Part shown: piece by piece, positions 49,290 through 61,371 of the stretch
Numbering within the stretch: position 1 is the stretch's first letter
How the letters are laid out: the number at the start of each line of letters is the position of its first letter
Program-made: the position numbers and the translations under genes
Assembly (NCBI GenBank): GCA_944990035.1
Contig: CALYLX010000141.1
Location: forward strand, 124,001 to 188,000
Length of the DNA: 64,000 nt
Reading direction: 5' to 3'
Source: Clitopilus passeckerianus
Taxonomy: Eukaryota > Basidiomycota > Agaricomycetes > Agaricales > Entolomataceae
Notes under the pieces: generated by a model
Told to the model about the DNA's origin: nothing
Databases searched by the model: none
Seen by the model: the letters and a program-made list of their open reading frames with translations, nothing else

Positions 49290-51165
49290 TTATTTGTGTA
49301 CTAGGTCATTGACCTTTTCCTTCAGGCGGCTCGCCATTGTCCGTTTCTTCATAATTACCCCTTCGATGGAACAGAAAGCCCTTATATCCTCTCGCGATTC
49401 CAGGCTCTGATTGCGAGGCGTAAAGTTTTGAGTCACTCCTTGCCTGAGCTTGGCGACATTGAATTGTTCATCAAACGTATAATCCACCTGGGGACCTCCT
49501 CCGTCTCTGTCTGGAGGAGGGATTCCAATCAACGCGTCGACACCAAATCGGTGAATGATTTCTGCGTGGATTCCCTTTGGTCCTTCTTGGGTGAAGCGCC
49601 GTCTCATCCATGCACCCATTTCGTCTTTGGAACTGGGTAGGGAGGACCACTGCGCCACAGCTTTTATGTGCAGCCTTTTTTCCTGATCAACGGCATGTGC
49701 GGAGCGATAGTCGAAACCGGCTTTCCAGCCTGGAGCATGGGCGAAAGTTGAATCGGCTTCTGTAGAAGGACCAGTGAATCTGTATGTTAGGAGCGACAGA
49801 ATCCTGTTGTTTTCCCTATCCAGAGCAAACCCGTTCGGAGAAATATCCCAATGCATTTTATCCATTTCTGAACCGGTGAATACTGTATTGGAGGTGGCTG
49901 CCTTAGCGGTGGGTTTTGCACCAGCTTCCAGGCTGATATCATTGTGTCTCGTATGGTCAGCTCGCTGTTTTGATTTCTTATACCCAATCCAAGCAGTAGA
50001 TGGCGTTAACACGGGAAGTCGGATTGCCTCTATCGGTGTCGTACCCGCCGTAATCGTAGCTGAAGTAAGACCGTAGGTTGGGGCTTGAGCTGCCCCCGGC
50101 CCAAGCAATTTGCTTTCGAACTCTAACTGCTCGAGTTCAACCAAACACCATGGCCCATATGGTCGTCGCCGGCTGCTTGGGTTAGGGTCGTCCCTGCCCT
50201 CTTTGTTTTGGCCGAGCTACAGAACCAAGGTTATTTCAGCGCTTCGTACGATAATGAGGAGGTGATGTCAGTCTCACCGATATTCGTGCCAGGAGGAAGC
50301 CCCTCAACTCCAGGGGCACTGTAGTTCTGGTAGCCTCTGACACTAGGCGGCTTCCAAGAGAGATTTCTTCAGTCGTCTGTTGACTGACTAGAACGGTAGA
50401 GGAGTCAGGGGGCATACGAGTAGCACGATCGCCGCTCCCAGATCTTGAGCGCTGGCTCGCATTTGATCCCGAATCTGAGTCTGGGTTAGGAGCACCCTCG
50501 AGCTCGGATATTCCTGCTCTCGTTCCGGTGCCCCCAGTACTTTCTGGTACAGGATTGGACGGGCGCGACGATGGTCCTCCTTCTGATGCTTCAAGTAGAG
50601 GTCCGGCGCTGTTATCTCCTTTTGCTACGGGGCATGACCAATGCTTCGAGAGCACATCGTGACGTGGTTTGGGGTACGGGACCCAGGAGAGGCTTGGTAC
50701 GTACATGTACCCAGATGGAGTGAAGACGGTGCACTCAAACCCCTGCACCGTTATCCATTTCAGTCTTCTGGAAAATAACCATCCTGGGAAGCTTGGATCC
50801 TGGTCCAACAGAACGATTATCCTTTGCTTTTGGATACCTTTGTCGTTGCACCCTTCACCAAACCCTGTTACAAGCTCGTACCGTCCCCTATAATGGCATT
50901 TTTCCAATGCCTCGCTGATGCGCCCCTTTTCACGGTTGGTAAATCGAGTGGCTAGGTCGGCGGTGAGGATCGTCGTCGTTTCTGACAATACTTCGATAGC
51001 TTGCTGAGGCTGTCTGCATTCAAGGGGCATTGAAGGGAGCGTGGTCAAAGTCTTCTGTACCAAGGGTCCCTGCGGGATCTTGAGTGGTCGGTGTTCAAGT
51101 TCAGGATCTTTAGCCCCGAAGAATCGGATTGATGAAACTGAGACGCCCCCCTCAAGAAGGTGCAT
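49290..51165 (-). CDS. Uncharacterised protein, tandem family copy 2
   Basis: Exons 51165-50278 and 50216-49290 give 604 residues with the intron at the same place as copy 1 (after LLARIS). Conserved blocks are LEGGVSVSSIRFFGAKD, CHYRGRYELVTGFG, WLFSRRLKWITVQGFECTVF, NDISLEAGAKPTA and MGAWMRRRFTQEGPKGIHAE. The low-complexity middle differs more. Both exons stay open, so the copy is probably functional. No domain is recognised. The C-terminus is shorter, ending KEKVNDLVHK, without the final residues present in copy 1. Confidence 0.75.
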
Positions 51166-51872
51166 CGTTGATAGTGCAGTGGAATGGGTAAGGAATGAAA
51201 GAATATTTCAAAGAGGTGGCGGAAAACTTGAGCTCGTTTCAAAACAGCCTACCAGTAGGGCCAATTCGAATGACCATCCAAAACATAGGGGTTATTTATT
51301 GCATCCTGGACTCAAAGGCACTCGCGCCAAGCCTCTGAAGTGACAAGAAAATGCCACAAGAATCAGTCAAATACATAGAACCCACAAGAAAGAGTGCCAT
51401 TGGTACTCAAATAGAGAAACCTTAGCAGCTGAATTCGTGGATGCTGAAGTACCTGGTAGGCGAAGAGAATTTCGCTGCGGCCTCACACACAAGATTCTGC
51501 GGAAACAGCGCCAAGATCGGATACGTAGGGTCTTCATTCGGGAACCAGCTTGGTACCTCGATGGCTATGCGTTTGCAGGAAATAAGATAGGTATTCTGTG
51601 GGGAATAGACTGAGTATACACGGGGAAAACCTTGAAGATGGTATCGACCTCTCCACGGGTCGTTGGCTGCGCCAAACACTTGTCAACTGCCCAAACGCGA
51701 ATCTCTGGCAAACCACAACCCCTGCGCTTTCCTTTCTTCTCAATTCACGATTCTTTGTATGAAAACGGGGATTTTTCGCCTTTGGAGGCCATGAATGGTG
51801 TAGAGCACTAGGCGAGTCTGCGAGGTACCTAGACCCAGGAAACATCTCGATTGCTTCCCTCAATTCATTCCA
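51166..51872 (-). repeat. Duplicated 5' flank, copy 2
   Basis: Counterpart of 48256-49016, ending at ctcaattcattcca. Beyond that point copy 2 continues into the Baeyer-Villiger promoter, whereas copy 1 switches to the exon fragment. This places the duplication junction there. Confidence 0.8.
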
Positions 51873-52253
51873 TTGGACCACAGGTGGGCGATATCATTTT
51901 ACTCGGTATTCTCGTATTCTCATCTCTAGTAACCCTCAGAGTTCTCACCTCTCCATCAATATGTGAAGTGTCGTTACTCATCTTTTGCTCTTGCAAAACT
52001 CCTTCCAAACCCCGAAATGAAGTCGAATTTGAGCATGTGCTCAGAACGTGCATTTGCCTTATCAACGGCCCTCAGTTATTTGGCCAGGGCACCGCAACCC
52101 TCGCTCTCACACCAGACAATAGCGGTTCCAAGATACCTGACAATGCATGCTGTTGCGAAGACCAGCACGGAACAACTCCACCCTGCAGGTTATGGAATAC
52201 GATAAATGCCTGTTTTCATCTGGCAGGTCTCTTCCAAACCGTTCCCAAGATCA
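51873..52253. promoter_or_regulatory. Upstream region of flavin monooxygenase 1
   Basis: Shares patches with 54225-54622 upstream of monooxygenase 2: a tattctcat...tcagagttctca stretch and agaacgtgcat...cctcatcaa-like sequence. The promoter was therefore duplicated with the gene. Confidence 0.5.
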
Positions 52254-53941
52254 ATGTCTTCAGCACCACCCAAACATCCTGACTTCGAGCTCGATGTGCT
52301 CGTTGTCGGTGGCGGCTTCTCAGGTACCTATCTCCTCCACGCCCTGAGAGAAGCAAACTTCTCCGTCAAGCTGTTCGAAGCCGGCGGTAACTTCGGAGGT
52401 GTCTGGCACTGGAATCGCTATCCAGGGGCTCACTCCGACGCCGACTACTACATCTACCAGTATTCGAAAGAAGAACTCTATAAGGACTGGACCTGGAGAG
52501 ACCGCTTCGCGTCCCAACCAGACCTTCAATCGTATTTTGAGTACGTGGCCCAGAAATGGGATCTCAACCGTGACGCCCTCTTCAACACTAGGGTTACTGC
52601 TGCCGAATTCGACACTACCACACACCGTTGGGCTGTACACACCGATAATGGCATTGTCGCTCATCCACGATTTCTCGTCATGTGTACCGGCTACGCTTTT
52701 AAACCCCTCTACCCCGACCTCAAGAACCTTGCCTCATTCAAGGGCACTGTCGTCCACACCGCTCGCTGGCCGAAGGAAGGTATTCAGGCTGCCGGGAAAC
52801 GCATCGGCGTTATTGGTACAGGGGCCAGCGGGGTCCAGATCATCCAAGAATTAGGATCTCAAGCCGGTCACTTGACGGTATTCCAGCGCACCCCCAATTT
52901 TGCCCTTCCCATGGTGCAACGCAAACTCGACAAATCCGCACAAGACAAGATGAAGAAATCACTCTACCCCTTCCTTTTCAGGCGTCGGCTACAGACTTTC
53001 GGAGGGATTGATTATGGAGGATCGACACACAATATTTTGGAGGAGACGCCGGAGAAAATCAGGGTGGACTTTGAGGAGCTTTGGGCTGGGGGAGGGTTCA
53101 AGTTCTGGACGGGGAATAATATGACTGTTTTCATGGATCTGGAAGCCAACAAGCTCGCGTACCAGTTCTGGAGGGAGAAGGTGCTGGAGAGGGTTGAGAA
53201 TTTGGAGATGCAGAAGAAACTCGCGCCGGAAACCCCACCTCACCCGTTTGGCACCAGGCGGCCAAGTTTGGAGCAGACCTATTTCGAGGTCTACAACCTT
53301 CCGCATGTGGACTTGGTCGACCTACAGGAGAACCCGATCTCAGAAATGACGGAGAAGGGCGTGAAGACGCAGGATGGGGTCGAGCATGAGTTGGATATAC
53401 TCATAACTGCGACCGGGTTCGATGCCGTTACGGGTGCTCTGTCTTCCATTGACATTAAGGGTACGGGGGAAGATTCCTTGGGAGAGAAGTGGAAGAAACA
53501 TGGATTATCGACGTACCTCGGCATGGCGGCGTCCGGTTTCCCCAATTTGCTCTTTGTCTATGGGCCACAGGCGCCTACCGGGTTCTGTAATGGTCCAACT
53601 TGTGCTGTAAGTGCATGCACTCACGTTCTCATGTCGTGATTCTGAACTGACTCCATCTTTAGGAGGTGCAAGGTGACTGGATCGTTGAGTGTCTCAAGCA
53701 CATGCGCGAACACGGACATACTCGTATTGAGACCACACCTGAGGCAGAAGAAGGCTATGTCCAGATCGTCAATGGCGCGTTCCAGGCAGCGCTCTGGAAG
53801 GATACGAACTCCTGGTGGAATGGGTCAAACGTCCCGGGTAAAAGAGTGGAGCCGCAGAACTTCATGGCGGGCTTGCCGATGCACATGCAACTTTGCAAGC
53901 AGAGCGTTGAGAATGGGTATGAAGGATTCGTCCTTTCCTAG
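52254..53941 (+). CDS. Baeyer-Villiger-type flavin monooxygenase (copy 1)
   Basis: Exons 52254-53606 and 53663-53941 encode 543 residues. FAD-binding GGGFSGTYLLHAL, the family motif FGGVWHWNRYPGAHSD, the Baeyer-Villiger fingerprint FKGTVVHTARWP, NADPH-binding GVIGTGASGVQ and the late ITATGFDAVTGA are all intact. Such enzymes insert oxygen next to ketones using FAD, NADPH and O2, giving esters or lactones. The substrate is unknown. The in-frame ATG at 52206 would add 16 residues, but the paralog supports a start near 52254. It is the first of two tandem copies, with the intron at the same site. Confidence 0.93.
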
Positions 53942-54622
53942 TTGTACTAGATGTTACTCTTATGTAGTGTCAAATTATGAACGAGTAAAGTCATATTTTA
54001 TCTAGCAGAAGTACAGCTCTGCCAAAGAATGGCTAGTTTGAGGAACACTGAAATTTCGGAGGCTATCACCAAATAATTGTCAATACGCCTCCTTCACCCG
54101 AGCCCTCAGCTTCGAATCTCCTCGTTGTAATGCACCTCCAAACCGCAATCCCTCATACTCTACCTTCTCTCTCCTTCGTTCCCTGAGCCCGTATTTCTCT
54201 CCGGCATTAATTTCACGTGTGAAGCAATTGGACCCAGGAAAGATCGCTATTCATGCTCCGTCCAACTCTCTCGCTGAGGAAGCAACTATTGTTATTCGGT
54301 AACCTCAATTCTCATCTATTATATCTCAGAGTTCTCATCTTTGTCCGCAGTCAGACCAATCATCTCGTGGCCCCCGGAAACCCCAGCCAGACGCCGGTAT
54401 GAAACGAATACACCACATGGGCATCAACCGCCGAGAACGTGCATCGCCCTCATCAAGAGCTCTCATTCGTTAGGCAGACCTTCGCCGCCATCTCTCTCAC
54501 ACCATTGTTCCCGAAATATACCCAATATCATCCAGTGATACCGCAAAGGGGACACGTTAACTCCGCCCTCGAGCTCATGAAATAAGATAACCACCTCCGT
54601 CCGTTGCGCTATCGCATTATCA
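53942..54622. other. Spacer between tandem monooxygenases
   Basis: 3' flank of copy 1 and duplicated promoter of copy 2. No gene is seen. Confidence 0.55.
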
Positions 54623-56307
54623 ATGTCTGTAGCGCCAGTACTCGATCTCCAAGACACCCAGCTCGATGCAATCGTTGTCGGTGCCGGCTTTGCTGGAACA
54701 TATCTCCTCCACGCCTTGAGAGAGGCCAACTTCTCCGTCAAACTGTTGGAAGCCGGCAGCTATTTCGGAGGCGTCTGGAACTGGAACTGTTACCCTGGTG
54801 CACGCTCCGACGGCGATTACTACGTGTACCAGTACTCGCAGGAGGAGTTATACAAGGATTGGACCTGGAAGGAGCGCTTTGCCTCCCAGATAGATCTTCA
54901 GGCGTATTTCAACTATGTCGACCAGAAGTGGGATCTCAGCCGTGATGCTGTATTCAATACCAAGGTCACTGCTGCCGAATTCGACAGCACTGCAGATCGT
55001 TGGACCGTACACACTGATACTGGGATGACCGCCCATCCACGATTCCTCCTCATGTGTACTGGATACGCGTTCAAACCCCTCCATCCTGACCTCAAAAATC
55101 GGGACTCGTTCAAGGGCACTATTGTGCATACGTCTCGCTGGCCGAAGGAAGGCATCCAGGCAGCCGGGAAACGCATCGGCGTCATCGGGACAGGAGCTAG
55201 CGGCGTCCAGATCATCCAGGAATTAGGACCTCAGGCCGGTCACTTAACGGTCTTCCAGCGCACCCCAAACCTCGCCCTTCCTATGGCGCAACGCAAGCTC
55301 GACAAACCAAGTCAAGACAAGATGAAAAAATCACTATATCCAGTCATCTTCAGACGTCGGCTACAGACATTTGGAGGGATGACATACACCAGACGGCCGA
55401 CGAGCATTTGGGACGAAACAGCGGAGAAGGTTAGGCTGGATTTTGAGGAACTTTGGGCGGGTGGTGGATTTAGCTTCACGGCGGCAAATTATGGAAACAT
55501 ATTGGTGGATCCTAAAGCCAACGAGCTTGCCTATCGCTTTTGGCGCGAGAAGGCGCTCGAGAGGATTAGCAACCCTGAGATGCAGAAGAAGCTCGCTCCA
55601 GAAACCCCGCCTCACCCTTTTGGAGCCAGGCGGACGAGTCTCGAGCAGACCTACTTTGAGGTTTACAATCTCCCGCACGTCGACTTGGTGGACATACAAG
55701 AGAATCCGATTTTGGAGATGACGGAGAGGGGGGTAAAGACGAGCGATGGTGTCGAGCACGAGTTGGACATCCTCATCACCGCAACGGGTTTTGACGCCGT
55801 TACGGGTTCTCTCACTTCCATCGATATCAAGGGGACGGGGCCAGAACTTCTGGCGGACAAGTGGAAGAAACATGGGTTATCGACCTTCCTTGCCATGGCG
55901 TCTTCTGGTTTCCCCAATATGCTTTTCTCCTATGGACCACAGGGGCCGACTGGCTTCTGCAATGGTCCAACATGTGCTGTAAGTGTCTTTCCTCACACTC
56001 TTGAGTTCGATCTTTCTAACTGAGCCCTTTTTAGGAGGTCCAAGGCGACTGGATCGTGGCATGCCTCAAGCACATGCAGGAACACGGACATACTCGTATA
56101 GAAGCCACACCCGAGGCAGAAGAAGGATACGTCAAGATCGTCAATAGTGCGATAGGACTCTGGAGGGATACGAAATCGTGGTGGAATGGGGGCAACGTGC
56201 CGGGTAAACGAGTGGAAGTGCAGAATTTCATGGCGGGCTTACCGAGGCATATGCAGCTTCTCCAACAGAGTGCCGAGAACGGGTATGAAGGGTTTATTCT
56301 ATCCTGA
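54623..56307 (+). CDS. Baeyer-Villiger-type flavin monooxygenase (copy 2)
   Basis: Exons 54623-55978 and 56035-56307 give 542 residues. All motifs are kept: GAGFAGTYLLHAL, FGGVWNWNCYPGARSD, FKGTIVHTSRWP, GVIGTGASGVQ and TATGFDAVTGS. In copy 2 the usual Arg in xRYPG is Cys (NCYPG), a change beside the FAD/active-site loop that could shift substrate range. The rest is nearly collinear with copy 1, including the C-terminal EVQGDWIV and HGHTRIE blocks across the intron. It is probably active; duplication may have allowed specialisation. Confidence 0.92.
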
Positions 56308-56528
56308 ATGCCACTCTTGTATTCTATCACGTAGAAGTGCGCAAGTGTATATAACAGGCAATTAGTAATGGGATTAATCCAAAAAGTAGTGCCTGACAAT
56401 ATTTATGCTCGTTTGCTCAGCGCTCACAACCTGAAATGGCAATGAGTTGGTGTCTTGAGGTCGAGGGACAACCACGTTTTTTTATCCATCTATGAACTAA
56501 ATTTGCTCCTTCGATTTTGGCTCCTGCA

Positions 56529-58114
56529 ATGAAGTCTCAAGCTCAAGCCTCTACGAGTGCATCGCGTCGAGCCTCCCGCAAAAGGCCAAACACCACTGGC
56601 AGCAATGCCCGAGCTTCCTCCCCTTCTTCTAGCACTGATGATTCCGCCGACGAAGATACCTGGCAAGTCAGGTCCTTTAGCGGAACCCTTGCCCCATCCA
56701 ATAGATGGTTTCACACGGCTACGGATCGTCAAGAGAATAAAACGTACTTTTTTGGTGGCCGTCGCCGGGACAAAAACATGACCGTCCCCGATTTTCATTG
56801 CTTTGATCCGTCAAAGAAAAAGTGGACAGATCTCACCGTACGTTCAAATATTAGATATTTCCGCCTTCTTGCTTGGCTCAACGAGTCTGTTACTGTAGGG
56901 AAAATTGAAATATCGAGACCCATATGACCCATTCTCTGCTCGTAATAGCTCTTCGACGAAAACACCGTTTCCGAGGCTCTTTGATCCCGCGCTCGCACTT
57001 GTCCGACTCCCTGGATCAGGACAGCCATTCCTCTTTATTTTTTCCGGGTACGACGAGGATGCAGAGGCTGTTCGGCCTGCTCTCATTGCGATTGACCTTA
57101 CCCATACCGAATGGTTTCATGTCAAGGCTACTGGCCAAGCCGGTCCCGGTCGCATTGACGGTGCAATGGTTTTTTCCAGTGCCCAGAGCTCCCTCTTTAT
57201 CTTTGGCGGCCGCTCGGAACTCGAAGATCACGCAGGCGGAATGGCAACATTCAGTGTTCTCAGATACGGGGAAGGGACCTCTGGCCATAAAGAGTGGATG
57301 TGGACTATAACTGAGCAAGCTTCGCCTCAGCTGGTTGGCATGGGGTACAATATGCAAGCTCTTTCGCTATATGGCGGAAAGAAAATTCTGCTGACTCCAG
57401 GAAGGGAGAATGCATTAGCAGTACGAGACATAGCCCGCCTCACGCTCATTCTATAACTGACCCTTTCATAGTACTATAACATTACTCCGGACAAGATCCT
57501 GTTCTTCGACACCTCCTCTAGGAGGTTCAACGCGCAGACACAACTAGAGAAGGCTTTCCCCCTCAACAAGATTGTTCAATGCGACATCTATGAGGCCTCT
57601 GCACCCCCTGAAGTCTGCACCCCCTGAAGCCTCCTCTTCGACGAATGCGAATGGCAAGCGGCAACGAGCAGATTCAATTACTACCCCCTGCCTGATATTC
57701 GTGTGCGCACTAAGGGACGAGAAAACTCAGTCACTTCTCAAGACATCCGAGGACATCCTGGAAATATGGCGCTACTTCCTCTTTCCCGAGGACAAAATCG
57801 AATGCCTTGGGCTTGCTCATCGAATGAACCACGTCCTATTTTCCACCGGATTCACTGCCGTAGGCTCTGCTCTTAATTATCCCACCTCTTCATCGAGAGC
57901 GCACGAGCCCGTCGGCCCACGGCTACTACTACTAGGATTTAAGAACAACTCACCATTCCGGGAACGCCCAACAGTTGATAATAGAACTGTTTCCAATAGC
58001 CTTCTTGCAGATGACGAGAACTCAGATGACAATGGCTATGAAACGGATGACGACTGTAGGGACGAGCTAGATCCTCCACGTTTCTGGGACACATATTCCG
58101 AAATCCCGCTATAA
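56529..58114 (+). pseudogene. Kelch-like protein gene broken by a 16-bp duplication
   Basis: Exons 56529-56837, 56899-57420 and 57472-58114. The protein has a disordered Ser/Arg-rich N-terminus and kelch-type beta-propeller segments: RWFHTATDRQENKTYFFGGR, FLFIFSGYDEDAE, SSLFIFGGRSELEDHAGG and MQALSLYGGKKILL. In exon 3 the perfect repeat at 57598-57629 shifts the frame and gives a stop at 57625-57627 after about 328 residues. Downstream, the other frame stays open to 58114 and reads sensibly (LIFVCALRDEKTQSLL, ECLGLAHRMNHVLF). The intact form would have about 485 residues. It could also be a sequencing or assembly error. Kelch proteins are usually interaction scaffolds. Confidence 0.85.
57598..57629 (+). 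repeat. Exact 16-bp tandem duplication in kelch exon
   Basis: tctgcaccccctgaag occurs twice head to tail (57598-57613 and 57614-57629). Sixteen is not a multiple of three, and one copy exactly accounts for the frame difference between the two halves of the exon. Confidence 0.97.
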
Positions 58115-58408
58115 TCCATGTGCAAGGCAGGTACATGGTATGTGGAGATTTCCTATGAGCCTATCACTCTTTCATTTTAATTCTTCAACACCAGGATCCA
58201 GTAGTCATTAGTAAGAGTGGAGGCGAGAATGGTTCACGTTGTCGCGACCGACGGAGCTTTCAAGGCGATGAGTTGATTAGGACTCTGAACGAATATTTCT
58301 CAACAGAAGTTATTGCTCTTTCGCCATTATATTACGATGTATTCCTTTCTTTCTTGTGTAACGCTATAGCTGCATCGAATCACGTATATTTAATCATCGA
58401 CGGCACGT

Positions 58409-59833
58409 TTACTGGTAGATCCGAATTGCTGCGAAGTCGAAGTAGGCATTCGTGAATGCAGACGGATTGCTATTGACGTAGGCTGAACCATAGGGAAGAA
58501 CAGAAAAAGGCGAAGTCAGGATAACACAGTAAAGAGCTTAATATCTCTGAAACTCACCGGTACACGTAGAGGGGCAGCCCGAGTATTGATAGGTGTTGCC
58601 TGCCCAGTCGCCACCTATGTCGTGGACCTCCGTTAGCAACTCGGTCAAAAGGTTGGAAGTGAAATACGCACAGAATGTGAGATTGATGATGATGTTGTGC
58701 TTGTTGAAGTGCGCCCCGAGATCGCACGTAGTGGAGTTCGGGAAACGTGCTGCAGGTGTTCCCTATTGATCCATGAGCGTGGTTCTTATATTTCACGACA
58801 CTGCTTTCCAACCCACCCAACCACTGGGGCTGACCGTAGTCCCAGGATTCTTGACCTCGGGGGGAACGTTCGTCGAGTTCCTGGCCCAAAACCAGGCTTT
58901 GATAGAGGTCGGTGCGCGCTCGAGGGCATACCTAGTGAGCAGCGAACGAGTTGAACGTCTTATCCAGAAATGATACGTTCCGAGGAACTCACCATCCACC
59001 CCCATTAGCATTGAAGGTTGGTCCAAAGTTGTTCGGTGTGTTCATCTTGACGCCACAACCGGCGCCCCCGTTTGCGTTAGTGTTGCAGTCGAGATAGGTA
59101 GTGGTTCCTGTCTGGTTTCGGTCCGCGGGCATGACGCAACCTGTTATGATATGAAGAGAAATCAACGGCTGGGTCGAAAAAAGGTCACGAGGAAGACAGC
59201 TGACCTGCGTTTGTATGGAGAGTGACAGCGTTGGGGGATTGGTTGTTGACGCCTTCTAGAAGATCTATTTCGCCCTGTACGACGAGCATTGAACTCAGCT
59301 CCCCGAATCGTAATTGAATAACTACTAACCCCGGAAGGCCAGGTACTTTCGTTAGTCTCCCAAATCGCAGGCCAAGTCCTGTACAACGTATAGTGAGAAG
59401 CCTGACATCAGCAGCTGGTACAAGATACATACCCACAGCCCTCAGGCATATGCCTCAAATCAAAGACGACCGCATGTGTGGTATAAACCTTCTTCGACCT
59501 GATCCTGACGGAGTTTCTTCCTGGACCAGTAGCAGATAAGGTCGTTTTATAATCACCACGAAGGATGAATGAGTTTGAGGTGGCGTAGGTCAGATTGAGA
59601 GCTTTCGCCGTCGCGGCATCCGTATAGTTACTAATAACGACGTAGATTAGTGACTAGCATGATCAGAGGATTAAAACACTTCAGACTTACGTTCGGCCGT
59701 GGCTTGGGTCAGGGCCAGATTCAAAGTCGAAGGCCGTATAGAACGAGTTGCCGATGATGGTTTCCGATATCAGGTAGGAAGAAACCTGCGTATTGATCGC
59801 AAGCAAAGTGAAGGCCAGCGGGAATGGCTTCAT
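58409..59833 (-). CDS. Secreted GH16 beta-1,3(4)-glucanase (laminarinase-like)
   Basis: Multi-exon gene with signal peptide MKPFPLAFTLLAINTQVSS. The GH16 catalytic motif GEIDLLEGVNNQSPN carries the nucleophile and acid/base Glu residues in E-I-D-x-x-E. It is assembled across an intron after STWPSG. Flanking family blocks are FDLRHMPEGCG, TWPAIWETN, VTLHTNAGC, SIKAWFWARN and the C-terminal YVNSNPSAFTNAYFDF. The pattern is that of Lam16A-type fungal endoglucanases, which cut beta-1,3 and mixed-linkage glucans in fungal or plant walls. The last exon ends IRIYQ. It is complete and apparently functional. Confidence 0.92.
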
Positions 59834-61371
59834 AATGCAGAGTTATGAGTTAGAGATCTCGAGTAGCAAAGAGACTCTTAAGTACCAAGTTCGTCCATTT
59901 CTACAAGTCCAGAAGTAGGTATATTTCGAGTTCTCATGACGGTATGAGAGATGATGGATCTTTTTGTCATTTTGGAGGTGACACTCGTAGTGACATTCTG
60001 CGAGAACCCAACGGTCAGGTTATGTCGCCCGCCAGTTGTGTTTTTGATAGCCTCGTGTGCCAGAGGTCATGGGGTTGAGAAGTTGACAAGATATCATGAT
60101 AACAGCTGCTATGAAAGAAGCTCATAAAATAGGTGTATTTGAGAAGAAAAGAAACAAATTCACCATCGTTGGAAGAGATGCATGAAAAGGAACGTTCTTC
60201 TCGAAATACTCCTACTTTGAGGAGAATGCTTTTGCCTTGATCGAACCCTAGGCGTAGGGTTTGACGAGCTATAGATAATCTCTGGAGAAATAGGCTCCAC
60301 AGCTCTGTCGATCTTCATGCAAGTCGGTCATTTAGACAGTAGATGACCACTATCGTCGCCGCCAAGAACCAGGGACAGGTCAAACTCTGACAGGAGCAAT
60401 CTGTCGGCGTATGTGCTTGATTCGGCCCGACAGCTCTCGATGGGTCTTTGGGCCACTCGTTGTAGAATCAAGGTTGTGGTTGAAAGTAACATCGGCCGTC
60501 TGACTAATGACGACGGTCAGGTCCGAATCATCCGCCGTCGTTGATTTGGCACATACCACGACCACCTTCCTTTATCCTATGAAATCCTGCGGCACATTGG
60601 AGGCAATTGAGTACATGTTTGGCCTCTATACGTCGGGAAGTATTGACTACGGCTATCCTACGTCCTCTGCCATCTAAGCCACAACGAAGTTTCCCGGGTA
60701 ACTCCACAAAATATGCATTTTTTCACCAGAGAAGGACTCTACAAACACCTGAGCTCAGCATATGCGACAAGTGTCCGCGCTGTGGCCCTTGCGTCGACTT
60801 GCCTGCAACACTGCTGTAGTTGAACATTCAGATACCCTTTACCAAAGTTCCTCACTTCGGAAACCGGAATGAACAATAATTCATCTTCCTTGACTTTTAA
60901 TATCATGGGTACCTCAACTCGGACCGTCAAGCGAATAGATTATCTGGAATATTCTGAAATTAGCTGATTTGGAGGAACTTCTGGATTGACAGCATGTTGG
61001 CCCAGACCGTGATAAGATCGGAACCGACTAAGCAGGCTAGGACCGTCACGAGAAATCGTTCCCCTTGTTTCTCTTCATCGCCTTCTCGTTTCTAAATCAG
61101 CTCAAAGAAAGGATCTGGCTGGCTGGAATCTAAAGGACGGAGTGTTCAAATCACGATAAATTAGGGGACTACGCCATTGCAGCTTCTGGTATAGTAGGAG
61201 ATTATCTCATGACAGGAAAAAATGAAGGAGATGACAGCTTCGGGAATTGAAGCCTTCTGCCTGTTAGGTGTGCAGATAAAGGACTATGAATTCAGAGAAG
61301 GGTGCTTCCACGTCGGCCTTCTGTAACCATCTCTGGCCCTATCTATTTTATACGTCTAGTATCTTAGATAG
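59834..61371. other. Long gene-free interval between GH16 and terpene synthase
   Basis: No gene is supported in 1.5 kb. A 96-codon plus-strand frame starting at 61286 overlaps the terpene synthase in another frame. Divergent promoters are expected here. No repeat or transposon end was recognised. Confidence 0.5.

Noticed and set aside
59834..61371. Hidden P450 or regulator next to the terpene synthase
   Set aside because: No heme-binding FxxGxRxC motif or zinc cluster appears in any frame.
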